The notes under the pieces: generated by a model | Told to the model about the DNA's origin: nothing | Database searches by the model: none | Seen by the model: the letters and a program-made list of their open reading frames with translations, nothing else | From: an uncultured Lachnospiraceae bacterium | GTDB taxonomy: Bacteria > Bacillota > Clostridia > Lachnospirales > Lachnospiraceae | Direction: 5' to 3' | Assembly: GCA_905193085.1 (NCBI GenBank) | Contig: CAJJNI010000003.1 | Location: 1-34,683, forward strand | Length of the DNA stretch: 34,683 bases | In this document: in pieces, positions 27,001-34,683 of the stretch | How positions within the stretch are numbered: the first letter of the stretch is position 1 | How the letters are laid out: the number at the start of each line of letters is the position of its first letter | Program-made: the position numbers and the translations under genes

Positions 27001-27150
27001 GACAAAGTTATGAAGCTAGTTGAAACTAACAAAGATGAAATCATGTCAGAAGTTCTTGCAGAGGAAGTTGTTCTTGAAAAAGCAGACGGTTATGAAAAAG
27101 AATGGAACATCAATGGCGAAAAGGTTATGATGTCAGTTAAGCGTAAATAA
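24007..27150 (+). CDS. ileS: isoleucyl-tRNA synthetase, long (type 2-like) form
   Basis: 1047 residues; charges tRNA-Ile with isoleucine in the cytoplasm. The class I signatures are intact: PPTANGKPHIGHVLTRV with HIGH at 55-58 and KMSKS at 599-603. AGWDTHGLPVELEVEK begins the editing-side region. The length, the sequence around HIGH and the lack of the C-terminal cysteine zinc finger of short bacterial enzymes point to the eukaryote-like type 2 form, which in other bacteria is naturally less sensitive to mupirocin. AGGAAAG lies 10 nt before the ATG. Expression is controlled by the T-box leader directly upstream, and the specifier and enzyme agree on isoleucine. Confidence 0.97.
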   Translation: MYEKVSTNLNFVEREKKIEKFWADNSIFQKSMDSRKEGETYTFYDGPPTANGKPHIGHVLTRVIKDMIPRYRTMKGYMVPRKAGWDTHGLPVELEVEKMLGLDGKEQIEEYGLEPFIRHCKESVWKYKGMWEDFSSTVGFWADMENPYVTYDNNFIESEWWALKQIWDKKLLYKGFKIVPYCPRCGTPLSSHEVAQGYKDIKERSAIARFKVKDEDAYILAWTTTPWTLPSNVALCVNPDESYVKVKTADGYTYYMAEALTEKVLGGDNPTAPFEIVERYVGKDLEYKEYEPLFDCAVDICKKQNKKAFFVTCDSYVTLTDGTGVVHIAPAFGEDDANVGRNYDLPFVQLVDGKGEMTKETPWEGVFCKDADKLVLTALEEAGLLFSAPKFEHSYPHCWRCDTPLIYYARESWFIKMTAVKDDLIRNNNTINWIPKSIGEGRFGDWLKNVQDWGISRNRYWGTPLNVWECKCGCMHSIGSIEELKQMSDNCPDDIELHRPYIDAVTIKCPECGEQMHRVPEVIDCWFDSGSMPFAQHHYPFENKDLFEQQFPADFISEAVDQTRGWFYSLLAISTLIFNKAPYKNVIVLGHVQDKDGQKMSKSKGNAVDPFDALDKFGADAIRWYFYVNSAPWLPNRFYEDAVVEGQRKFMGTLWNTYAFFVLYANIDNFDATKYKLEYDKLGVMDKWLLSKLNTLIKTVDDNLGNYRIPESARALQDFVDEMSNWYVRRSRERFWAKDMPQDKINAYMTLYTALVTVSKVAAPMIPFMTEDIYQNLVRSIDKDAPESIHLCDYPVADESVIDTKLEEDMEEVLKAVVMGRACRNSANIKNRQPIGKMYLKGDFKFDESFKAVIEDELNVKEVIITDDVRNFTTYTFKPQMRTVGPKYGKLLNAIKAALLELDGNAAMDELNENGVLKLDVNGENVELGKDDLLIEMTQMEGYVSESDNTATVVIDTNLTEELIEEGFIREVISKIQTMRKEADFEVMDKIRVAVWNNDKVMKLVETNKDEIMSEVLAEEVVLEKADGYEKEWNINGEKVMMSVKRK

Positions 27151-27164
27151 CAGTGCAGTAATTA

Positions 27165-27201
27165 CTTTATTTCTTCCACATACATAGTGGAGGAAATAAA
27201 G
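27165..27201. terminator. inverted repeat after ileS, possible terminator
   Basis: A 15-bp stem with one G-T pair (27165-27179 with 27187-27201, CTTTATTTCTTCCAC) and a 7-nt loop. No T-run follows on the plus strand, so it may be a processing or stability element rather than a terminator. It lies 15 nt after ileS and 33 nt before glgP. Confidence 0.45.
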
Positions 27202-27233
27202 AACTGCCTATTTATAAAAAAGGAGGACGATTT

Positions 27234-29696
27234 ATGTTCAATGAAAAATTTGAGAAAGAAGCTTTTAAAAAGGAAGTAAAGACAAATATCAGAAATCTTT
27301 ACAGAAAAACAATTGATGAGGCAACTCCACAGCAGATTTTTCAGGCAGTAAGCTATGCGGTAAAAGATGTAATTATCGAAGACTGGATGGAGACTCAGAA
27401 GGCTTATGAAGAGCAGGATCCAAAGACTGTATATTATCTTTCAATGGAATTTTTAATGGGTCGTGCTTTAGGTAATAACTTAATCAACCTCACAGCCTAC
27501 AAAGAAGTTAAAGAAGCATTAGAAGAGCTTGGTCTTGACTTAAATGTTATTGAAGACCAGGAACCGGATGCAGCGCTTGGTAATGGTGGTCTTGGACGTC
27601 TTGCAGCATGTTTCCTTGATTCACTTGCAACACTCGGATATTCAGCATATGGTTGTGGTATCCGTTACCGTTACGGTATGTTTAAGCAGGAAATCAAAGA
27701 TGGATATCAGGTAGAAGTACCGGATAACTGGCTTAAAGACGGAAACCCATTTGAACTTCGTCGTCCAGAATATTCTACTGAAGTAAAATTTGGCGGATAT
27801 GTAAGAGTTGAAACAGATGAAAATGGTAAAAATAATTTCGTACAGGACGGTTATCAGTCTGTAATTGCAGTACCTTATGATCTGCCAATCGTAGGTTATG
27901 GCAATGGTATTGTAAATACACTTCGTATATGGGACGCACAGCCTGTAGACTGTTTCCAGCTTGATTCATTTGATAAAGGTGATTATCAGAAGGCTGTTGA
28001 GCAGGAAAATCTTGCTCGTAATATCGTAGAAGTCCTTTATCCTAATGACAATCATTATTCAGGAAAAGAATTAAGATTAAAACAGCAGTACTTCTTTATT
28101 TCAGCAAGTATTCAGACTGCAGTTAAGAAATATAAAGACAAACACGGTGATGTTAAGAAGCTTTATGAAAAAGTTACATTCCAGCTTAATGATACACACC
28201 CGACAGTTACAGTTGCAGAACTTATGCGTATCCTTCTTGATGAAGAACATTTAGAGTGGGAAGAAGCATGGGCAATCACAACAAAGACATGTGCATACAC
28301 AAACCATACAATCATGGCTGAAGCTTTGGAAAAATGGCCTATTGAACTCTTCTCAAGACTTCTTCCTCGTATTTATCAGATTGTTGAGGAAATTAATCGT
28401 CGTTTCATTCTTGAAATTGAGAAGAAATATCCTGGAAATCAGGAAAAAATCCGTAAAATGGCTATTATTTATGATGGTCAGGTTAAGATGGCTCATCTTG
28501 CAATTGCAGCAGGTTATTCTGTAAATGGTGTTGCAAGACTTCATACAGAAATTCTTAAACATCAGGAATTAAAAGACTTCTATGAGATGATGCCTGAGAA
28601 ATTTAACAACAAGACAAATGGTATTACACAGAGAAGATTCTTATTACATGGTAATCCGCTTCTTGCTGACTGGGTATCAGACCACATTGGTAAAGACTGG
28701 ATTACAGACCTTTCAAAGATAAATAAACTTGCAGTTTTTGCTGATGATGAGAAAGCCCAGCAGGAATTTATGACAATTAAATTTAAGAATAAAGAAAGAC
28801 TGGCAAAATATATTCTTGAAAATAATGGAATTGAAGTAGACCCTCATTCAATTTTTGATGTTCAGGTTAAGAGACTTCATGAATATAAGAGACAGCTGCT
28901 TAATATTCTTCATGTAATGCATTTATATAATCAGATTAAAGCACATCCTGAAATGCCATTTTATCCAAGAACATTTATCTTTGGTGCAAAGGCAGCAGCA
29001 GGTTACAGAAGAGCAAAACTTACAATCAAGCTTATCAATTCTGTTGCAGATGTTGTAAACAATGATGCTTCAATCAATGGAAAACTTAAAATTGTATTTA
29101 TTGAAAATTATCGTGTATCTAATGCAGAGCTTATATTTGCAGCAGCAGATGTCAGTGAACAGATTTCTACTGCAAGTAAAGAAGCTTCCGGTACTGGTAA
29201 CATGAAGTTTATGTTAAATGGTGCTTTAACACTTGGTACAATGGACGGAGCAAATGTTGAAATTGTCGAAGAAGTTGGCGATGAAAATGCATTTATTTTC
29301 GGACTTTCATCAGATGAAGTAATCAACTATGAAAATAATGGTGGATACAATCCAATGGATATTTTCAACAACGACCAGGATATCAGACAGGTGCTTATGC
29401 AGTTGATTAACGGCTTCTATTCACCAAATGACCCTGAATTATTCAGAGATTTATATAACTCACTTCTTAACACAGAGAGCAGTGACAGAGCAGATACTTA
29501 CTTTATTCTTAAAGATTTCCGCTCTTATGCAGATGCACAGAAGAAAGTTGAAGAAGCATACAGAGATACAGCAGGCTGGGCTAAGAGTGCAATTCTTAAT
29601 ACAGCATGCAGTGGTAAATTTACATCTGACAGAACAATTCAGGAATATGTAGATGATATCTGGCATCTTGATAAAGTTGTACTTGACAGAAAGTAA
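27234..29696 (+). CDS. glgP: glycogen/starch phosphorylase
   Basis: 820 residues, the standard length for GT35 phosphorylases. It releases glucose 1-phosphate from the non-reducing ends of glycogen, starch or maltodextrins. Diagnostic parts are YLSMEFLMGRALGNNLINL, the glycine loop GNGGLGRLAACFLDSLATLG, and EASGTGNMKFMLNGALTLGT, whose K658 holds pyridoxal phosphate. AAGGAGG precedes the ATG closely. The gene lacks other glycogen genes beside it, but the cytoplasmic GH13-HD protein and ROK kinase 6-9 kb upstream would act on the same or related sugars. A hairpin follows the stop. Confidence 0.97.
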   Translation: MFNEKFEKEAFKKEVKTNIRNLYRKTIDEATPQQIFQAVSYAVKDVIIEDWMETQKAYEEQDPKTVYYLSMEFLMGRALGNNLINLTAYKEVKEALEELGLDLNVIEDQEPDAALGNGGLGRLAACFLDSLATLGYSAYGCGIRYRYGMFKQEIKDGYQVEVPDNWLKDGNPFELRRPEYSTEVKFGGYVRVETDENGKNNFVQDGYQSVIAVPYDLPIVGYGNGIVNTLRIWDAQPVDCFQLDSFDKGDYQKAVEQENLARNIVEVLYPNDNHYSGKELRLKQQYFFISASIQTAVKKYKDKHGDVKKLYEKVTFQLNDTHPTVTVAELMRILLDEEHLEWEEAWAITTKTCAYTNHTIMAEALEKWPIELFSRLLPRIYQIVEEINRRFILEIEKKYPGNQEKIRKMAIIYDGQVKMAHLAIAAGYSVNGVARLHTEILKHQELKDFYEMMPEKFNNKTNGITQRRFLLHGNPLLADWVSDHIGKDWITDLSKINKLAVFADDEKAQQEFMTIKFKNKERLAKYILENNGIEVDPHSIFDVQVKRLHEYKRQLLNILHVMHLYNQIKAHPEMPFYPRTFIFGAKAAAGYRRAKLTIKLINSVADVVNNDASINGKLKIVFIENYRVSNAELIFAAADVSEQISTASKEASGTGNMKFMLNGALTLGTMDGANVEIVEEVGDENAFIFGLSSDEVINYENNGGYNPMDIFNNDQDIRQVLMQLINGFYSPNDPELFRDLYNSLLNTESSDRADTYFILKDFRSYADAQKKVEEAYRDTAGWAKSAILNTACSGKFTSDRTIQEYVDDIWHLDKVVLDRK

Positions 29697-29743
29697 TATA
29701 TAACCAGAAAGTAAGAAGTATGACTGATAAATAATATTTAAAT

Positions 29744-29780
29744 TATACGGCAGCGTTGCTAAAGGTGGAGCTGCCGTATA
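29744..29780 (+). terminator. probable glgP terminator hairpin
   Basis: An 11-bp stem (29744-29754 with 29770-29780, TATACGGCAGC) begins 48 nt after the glgP stop. The tail TATATATG is only partly T-rich, so strength is uncertain. The rest of the 212-nt gap to apt shows no riboswitch or clear promoter. Confidence 0.55.
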
Positions 29781-29908
29781 TATATGTAATGTGAGGATTT
29801 ACAGAGCGTAAAGCGCAGAATAGTCCGCAGATATCATAGCTGTGGAACATGTTTTCTTTGATAAAAATTCTGTCAAAGTAGAAAATGCCGCCTTGTAAGG
29901 AGGTGAAA

Positions 29909-30436
29909 ATGGTGAAAAAGATAGAAGAATATGTAAGGAGCATTCCTGATTTTCCTGAAAAAGGTATTATTTTCAGAGATATAACAAGTGTTCTTCAGGA
30001 CGCAGACGGTCTTCATTTATCAATTGAGTCTATGATTAAATTATTGGACGGTGTTGATTTTGATGTTGTTGTCGGTACTGAGTCCCGGGGATTTATTTTT
30101 GGAATGCCTATAGCTTATGAGCTGCATAAGCCTTTCGTTCCCGTCAGAAAAAAAGGAAAACTTCCACTTGAGACAATTTCAAAGGAATATGATCTGGAAT
30201 ACGGAAGTGCAGTAATTGAGATGCATAAAGATTCCATTAAACCAGGTCAGAAGGTAGTTATAGTTGATGACCTTATTGCAACCGGTGGAACTATTGAGGC
30301 TGCAATCCAGATGGTAGAAGAACTTGGTGGAGAAGTAGTAAAAGTAATTTTCTTTATGGAACTTGCAGGTCTTAAAGGCAGAGAACGATTAAAGAATTAT
30401 GATGTCGACAGTGTTATTATTTATGAAGGAAAATAA
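29909..30436 (+). CDS. apt: adenine phosphoribosyltransferase
   Basis: 175 residues, typical for the enzyme, which makes AMP from adenine and PRPP in purine salvage. IPDFPEKGIIFRDIT is the usual N-terminal motif, GTESRGFIFGMPIAYE carries the base-binding segment, and VVIVDDLIATGGT (D120-D121) is the PRPP-binding loop. Start chosen at 29909 because AAGGAGGTGA (29897-29906) lies immediately before it; the frame extends 24 nt upstream through that site. The purine permease gene follows after 26 nt, so uptake and salvage are probably co-expressed. Confidence 0.96.
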   Translation: MVKKIEEYVRSIPDFPEKGIIFRDITSVLQDADGLHLSIESMIKLLDGVDFDVVVGTESRGFIFGMPIAYELHKPFVPVRKKGKLPLETISKEYDLEYGSAVIEMHKDSIKPGQKVVIVDDLIATGGTIEAAIQMVEELGGEVVKVIFFMELAGLKGRERLKNYDVDSVIIYEGK

Positions 30437-30462
30437 CTGTGACAAAAGACAGGAGAAGAGAA

Positions 30463-31821
30463 ATGTTAGAAAAGTTTTTTAAACTAAAGGAAAATAAAAC
30501 TACAGTTCGTAACGAAGTAATCGGTGGTGTTACAACATTTATGACAATGGCATATATCCTTGCAGTTAATCCATCAATGCTTTCAGCAGCAGGAATGGAT
30601 TCAACAGCAGTATTGCTTGCAACAGCATTGGCATCTTTCTTAGGTACTATTATCATGGCGCTTCTTGCAAATTATCCATTTGCACTTGCTCCTGGTATGG
30701 GACTTAACGCATATTTTGCTTATACTGTCTGCGGTTCAATGGGATATAGCTGGCAGCTTGCTCTTATGGCAGTATTTGTTGAAGGTCTTGTATTTATAGT
30801 ATTATCTTTAACAAATGTCAGAGAAGCAATTTTTAATGCGATTCCATCAGCACTTAAAAAAGGTGTAAGTGCAGGTATCGGTTTATTTATTGCATTTGTA
30901 GGTCTTCAGGGTGCACATCTTGTTGTTGCCAAAGAATCAACACTTGTAACATATGTTGATTTTACAGGTACTATTAACCATGAAGGAATCTGTGCAATAC
31001 TTGCATTTGTTGGTTTAATTATTACAGCAATTCTTTATGTAAAAAATGTAAAAGGTTCAATCCTTATAGGTATTATAGCAACATGGATACTTGGTATGAT
31101 CTGCCAGGCAGCCGGAATATATAAAGTTGATGTTGATGCAGGATTTTATTCATTATATCCTACACTTGGAATCACAGATTTTACAGCTTTGTCAAAGACA
31201 TTTGGACAGGTGTTCAAGGCTGATTTTTCAGGTCATGGCATTGTAAACTTTATCGTTGTATTATTCTCATTCCTTTTTGTTGATATGTTTGATACACTTG
31301 GAACACTTATCGGTGTTGCAACAAAAGCCGACATGCTCGACAAAGATGAGAAGCTTCCTAGAATTAAACAGGCATTACTTGCAGATGCTATTGCAACAAG
31401 TGCAGGTGCCGTACTTGGTACTTCAACCACAACTACATTCGTAGAAAGTTCTGCAGGCGTAGGTGCAGGTGCAAGAACAGGTCTTGCTTCAGTTGTTACA
31501 GGTCTGTTATTCCTTTTATCAGTATTATTTGCACCTATATTTACAGCCATTCCGGGATTTGCAACAGCTCCGGCACTTATATTTGTTGGATTCCTTATGA
31601 TTTCTTCTATTGTTAAAATAGATTTTGAAGATTTAACAGAAGCAATTCCTGCATATCTTTGTGTACTTGCAATGCCACTTATGTATAGTATCGCAGAAGG
31701 TATTGCAGTAGGTGTAATTTCATATGTACTTATCAATGTATGCGCAGGAAAAGCTAAGAAAATAACTCCGCTTATGTATGTGCTTGCGGTATTATTTATC
31801 TGTAAATATATATTCCTGTAG
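30463..31821 (+). CDS. AzgA-like (NCS2) purine permease
   Basis: 452 residues with about 12-14 membrane segments. Family signs are the opening LKENKTTVRNEVIGGVTTFM and MAYILAVNPSML, LAPGMGLNAYFAYTVC, and FVDMFDTLGTLIGVATKADM. Relatives (AzgA, PbuG, PbuO) import hypoxanthine, guanine or adenine with protons. ATG 30463 was preferred over an in-frame GTG at 30439 because AGGAG (30451-30455) precedes it by 7 nt. Pairing with apt favours adenine or another 6-substituted purine, but that is inference. A terminator shared with mutS2 follows. Confidence 0.93.
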   Translation: MLEKFFKLKENKTTVRNEVIGGVTTFMTMAYILAVNPSMLSAAGMDSTAVLLATALASFLGTIIMALLANYPFALAPGMGLNAYFAYTVCGSMGYSWQLALMAVFVEGLVFIVLSLTNVREAIFNAIPSALKKGVSAGIGLFIAFVGLQGAHLVVAKESTLVTYVDFTGTINHEGICAILAFVGLIITAILYVKNVKGSILIGIIATWILGMICQAAGIYKVDVDAGFYSLYPTLGITDFTALSKTFGQVFKADFSGHGIVNFIVVLFSFLFVDMFDTLGTLIGVATKADMLDKDEKLPRIKQALLADAIATSAGAVLGTSTTTTFVESSAGVGAGARTGLASVVTGLLFLLSVLFAPIFTAIPGFATAPALIFVGFLMISSIVKIDFEDLTEAIPAYLCVLAMPLMYSIAEGIAVGVISYVLINVCAGKAKKITPLMYVLAVLFICKYIFL

Positions 31822-31882
31822 GCTGTAATTGATACATTATAAAAAAGTAATGTATTAATTATTGTTAATTATAATGAACAAA

Positions 31883-31949
31883 AAAACGCCCCGGCGTTAT
31901 CAGATTTTGAAAACATAACATTCTTAGTCTGATTTCGTGGGGCGGTTTT
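31883..31949. terminator. bidirectional terminator between permease and mutS2
   Basis: AAAACGCCCC (31883-31892) pairs with GGGGCG and TTTT (31939-31949) with one bulged G. A second stem inside pairs ATCAGA (31899-31904) with TCTGAT (31928-31933). A- and T-runs flank it on both sides, which suits the convergent genes. Confidence 0.8.
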
Positions 31950-32023
31950 ATTTACTTTAAATGAACAAATTTAAAATATTGCACAATTTTATGCTTTTTT
32001 CTGTATTTGCGCATTTATAGTAT

Positions 32024-34405
32024 TTATTTAAATTCTACAATTGTAACGCCTGCATCTCCTTCTCCAAATGCTCCGAGACGGTATGATTTTACATGCTTCT
32101 GGCGTTTTAAATATTGGTGGACACCGGCTCTTAATGCGCCTGTTCCTTTTCCGTGAACTACTCTTACCTGTTCTAAATGTGCAAGATATGCATCATCTAA
32201 ATATTTATCAAGTCTGCTTATTGCTTCATCTACTGTAAGACCGAGAAGATTTATTTCAGCCGATACTGATGAGGATTTTGACATTTTGATTTTTCCTGTG
32301 TTGGTACGAGGATTTTTTAATTTAACCTGTGTGCTTTCATCAGGAATTATTTCAAGGTCAGACATTGGGAGTTTTGAGCGGAGTATTCCCATTTGTAGCA
32401 TTACCATTCCTTTGGCATCAGGAAGTGCAAGGACTGAGCCTTTGACATTCATGCTTAAAACACGGACCGAATCACCGATATGAAAATCAGTTGGTTTGTG
32501 CTGTTTTTGCTTAGCGGCAGGAGTTTTCATTGCCATGCCTTTTTCAGTTTTGTTCATCTGTTCACGAACTTTACGACGCTCGTCTTCCATTTTGCTTATA
32601 TTGATATTTTCTTTTCCAAATTTGTGGAAATCTCTGATTGTCTTATCGGCAATCTCTTTTGCTTCTGCAAGAATACGGTTAGCTTCTTCATTTGCTTTAC
32701 GCAGAATGTCTTCTCTTCGCTGGTCTATTCGGTCTTCTTTTGTTTCAAGATGTTTCTTTAAACGCTCAATTTCTTCTTTGTAACTTTCAATTTGTGCCTG
32801 CTCTTTTTCGATTGTGATTCTGCTGTTTTCTAGGTTTGCAATGAGGTCTTCAAAAGTTTCATCTTCGGCACTTATCTGTGCTTTGGCATTTTCAATAATG
32901 TCGTTAGACAATCCTAACTTTGAAGAAATTGCAAATGCGTTACTTTTTCCTGGAACACCAATTAAAATTCGATATGTTGGAGAAAGAGTTTCTACTGAAA
33001 ATTCGCAGCTCGCATTTTCAACTCTAGGTGTGCTTAAAGCATAAATTTTAAGCTCACTGTAGTGGGTTGTTGCCATTATTCTTGCATTTCTGTTGTGAAG
33101 TTCCGTTAAAATTGAAATTGCAAGTGCGGCGCCTTCTGTCGGGTCTGTTCCGGCACAAAGCTCATCAAACAGACATAAACTGTTTTTATCAGCATGTTTT
33201 AAAATATTTACAATGTTAGTCATGTGAGACGAAAATGTACTCAGATTCTGCTCAATACTCTGTTCATCACCTATGTCTGCAAATACTTCTTTGAAAACTG
33301 CAAGTTTTGAACCTTCAAATGCAGGAATAAGCATACCTGCCTGACCCATAAGTGTGAGAAGTCCGGTTGTTTTAAGTGATACTGTTTTACCACCTGTATT
33401 TGGACCTGTTACAACAAGCAAATCAAATTTTCTGCCGAGGTTGATTGTAATAGGAACACACTTATGTTTGTCAAGAAGCGGGTGCCTTGCATCTTTGAGC
33501 TCAATTATTCCGTTTGTGTTAAATTCAGGTTTGCTGCCTTTGTAATCTTTTGCATAGGCTGCCTTTGCAAAAATAAAATCAAGCATTGTAAGAAGCCTGT
33601 AATCTTCGGTTAAAACATGTGTGTAACCACTTACTTCATTGCTTAGATTTGCGAGAATGACCTCGATTTCTTCCTGTTCTTTAAGCATAAGCTCTTTTAA
33701 ATCATTATTTAATTTAACGACTGCCATTGGCTCAACGAAAAGTGTAGAACCGGTTGAAGACTGGTCGTGAATCATTCCCGGAACCTGTGAGCGGTACTCT
33801 GCCTTTACAGGAAGACAATATCTGCCATTTCTCATAGTTACGACATTGTCCTGCAGATAAGTCTGCATAGATGAGCTTGCGGCGAGGCTTGTCATCTGCG
33901 AATGAATCTTATCATTGATTGAATTCATGCTTCTTCTTATATTGTGGAGTGTCGGGCTTGCATCATCAGCCATTTCATCTTCTGAAATAATGCATCGATT
34001 AATTTCATTTGCAAGTGGTGTAAGCGGTTCAATCTGTTCAAAATAAATATCAAGTGAATCAGCTTCATCATCTTCTTTTTCCCTTCGTGAAAAAGCCTTT
34101 ACACGGTTAGCTGCCACTAATAGTTTTGCTACCTTAAGCAGTTCGCCCATTCCGAGTATGCTTCCTATTTCCAGCCGTTTTAAACTGGCGGTAATATCAT
34201 ATACCCCTGAAAATGAAATACTTCCCTTCTGATAAATGCGGCTTAGTGCATCATCAGTTTTAATAAGTTCTTCTTTTATCTGTTCTATATTTGTCATTGG
34301 TACAAGGTTTTTGCAGGCTTTTTTTCCTCCGTCAGAAGAAGCAAACCCTTCAAGCCTTTCAATGATTTTATTAAATTCTAATGTATTAAAAACTTTACGG
34401 TTCAT
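32024..34405 (-). CDS. mutS2: MutS2 family protein (ATPase and Smr endonuclease)
   Basis: 793 residues, the family's usual length. It starts with the MutS2 core and clamp, then an ABC-type ATPase with Walker A GPNTGGKT (334-341, K340) and downstream FDELCAGTDPTEGAALA. A long coiled coil (~520-620) follows, then a KOW-like segment and a C-terminal Smr nuclease domain (~715-793) with INLLGLTVDEAI and VVHGKGTGALR (H751). It lacks the mismatch-recognition domain of MutS. Relatives suppress recombination or split collided ribosomes. AGGAGAC lies just before the ATG. It is transcribed towards the purine permease. Upstream is the 170-bp tandem repeat; no convincing promoter was found there. Confidence 0.97.
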   Translation of the reverse strand: MNRKVFNTLEFNKIIERLEGFASSDGGKKACKNLVPMTNIEQIKEELIKTDDALSRIYQKGSISFSGVYDITASLKRLEIGSILGMGELLKVAKLLVAANRVKAFSRREKEDDEADSLDIYFEQIEPLTPLANEINRCIISEDEMADDASPTLHNIRRSMNSINDKIHSQMTSLAASSSMQTYLQDNVVTMRNGRYCLPVKAEYRSQVPGMIHDQSSTGSTLFVEPMAVVKLNNDLKELMLKEQEEIEVILANLSNEVSGYTHVLTEDYRLLTMLDFIFAKAAYAKDYKGSKPEFNTNGIIELKDARHPLLDKHKCVPITINLGRKFDLLVVTGPNTGGKTVSLKTTGLLTLMGQAGMLIPAFEGSKLAVFKEVFADIGDEQSIEQNLSTFSSHMTNIVNILKHADKNSLCLFDELCAGTDPTEGAALAISILTELHNRNARIMATTHYSELKIYALSTPRVENASCEFSVETLSPTYRILIGVPGKSNAFAISSKLGLSNDIIENAKAQISAEDETFEDLIANLENSRITIEKEQAQIESYKEEIERLKKHLETKEDRIDQRREDILRKANEEANRILAEAKEIADKTIRDFHKFGKENINISKMEDERRKVREQMNKTEKGMAMKTPAAKQKQHKPTDFHIGDSVRVLSMNVKGSVLALPDAKGMVMLQMGILRSKLPMSDLEIIPDESTQVKLKNPRTNTGKIKMSKSSSVSAEINLLGLTVDEAISRLDKYLDDAYLAHLEQVRVVHGKGTGALRAGVHQYLKRQKHVKSYRLGAFGEGDAGVTIVEFK

Positions 34406-34430
34406 AAAAGTGTCTCCTGTTTTAGAAATT

Positions 34431-34683
34431 AGTGAAATTACAAATTATGCAGGCATATTTGATGTTTGATTTTTGTAATTACTATATGATGATGCCGACG
34501 GATTGCATCGCAGCAGGCTGCTTAAGCAATCCTGCTAACATTCGGAATCCGCGGATTTACTGCGTAAATCGCTACTTCCTCATGTTAGGGCGGGTCCCAA
34601 AGTGAAATTACAAATTATGCAAGCATAATTGATGTTTGATTTTTGTAATTACTATATGATGATGCCGACGGATTGCATCGCAG
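34431..34683. repeat. structured intergenic tandem repeat, 170-bp period, cut by the window end
   Basis: The 83 bp at 34431-34513 recur at 34601-34683 with only two differences, and the second copy reaches the last base, so the array may continue. The repeated part contains nested inverted repeats: AATTACAAA with TTTGTAATT, and AATTATGC-AA-GCATAATT, which is perfect in copy 2 and imperfect in copy 1. The part between the copies has hairpins GATTGC/GCAATC (34501-34506 with 34526-34531), CTAACAT/ATGTTAG (34535-34541 with 34582-34588) and GATTTAC/GTAAATC. It lies directly upstream of mutS2, begins 26 nt before its start codon, and contains no plausible gene. Confidence 0.8.

Noticed and set aside
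29697..29908. Purine riboswitch upstream of apt
   Set aside because: The conserved junction and loop bases of purine riboswitches could not be found in this gap.
34431..34683. CRISPR array
   Set aside because: The repeat is 83 bp with a 170-bp period and nested palindromes; no short regular repeats, spacers or cas genes are present.

Overview
The window looks like a chromosomal segment of an AT-rich gut Firmicute of the Lachnospiraceae. Supporting signs are strong AGGAGG-type ribosome binding sites, Firmicute promoters, a T-box leader, MutS2, a long type-2-like isoleucyl-tRNA synthetase, and a secreted dockerin-bearing pectate lyase. Pectin specialisation would fit Lachnospira (for example L. 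eligens), but that is inference from gene content, not a database match.

Layout. (1) 1-2974: the 3' end of a 5'-nucleotidase-family gene, then an FGGY sugar kinase and a long hairpin terminator. (2) 3.0-11.9 kb: a secretion locus with two convergent dockerin genes around a shared terminator. One is a ~2050-codon leucine-rich-repeat surface protein gene, broken by two in-frame stops. The other is an apparently intact PL1 pectate lyase with Ig-like domains. (3) 11.9-12.3 kb: a highly structured intergenic element and a near-consensus promoter. (4) 12.3-22.8 kb: a compact same-strand run. It holds a hybrid histidine kinase, a REC-GAF-GGDEF diguanylate cyclase, an acyl-ACP thioesterase, a CBS-domain/(p)ppGpp synthetase fusion, a ROK sugar kinase, a GH13 glycosidase fused to an HD phosphohydrolase, a NudC-type Nudix hydrolase and a membrane-anchored degenerate M23 protein. 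(5) 22.9-29.7 kb: a small membrane protein, a T-box-controlled ileS and glycogen phosphorylase. (6) 29.9-34.4 kb: an apt/purine permease pair convergent with mutS2. (7) 34.4 kb to the end: an intergenic tandem repeat with a 170-bp period that runs off the window.

How the genes may work together. Region 4 is the most unusual. The alarmone synthetase, sugar kinase, GH13-HD fusion and NudC genes are 4 nt apart, 2 nt apart and overlapping by 4 nt, so they are very probably co-translated. They join nucleotide-signal synthesis and nucleotide hydrolysis to alpha-glucan and sugar handling. The two-component/diguanylate cyclase pair directly upstream is on the same strand and may share the promoter near 12.15 kb. 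A glycogen phosphorylase lies further downstream. The idea of an energy- or alarmone-sensing glucan module is inference from domains and gene order only.

Other points worth attention: both fusion proteins, the doubly interrupted LRR-dockerin gene, and two structured intergenic elements (11.95 and 34.5 kb) that resemble each other in layout. All three stop codons end genes here, so the interrupted gene is not explained by a changed genetic code.
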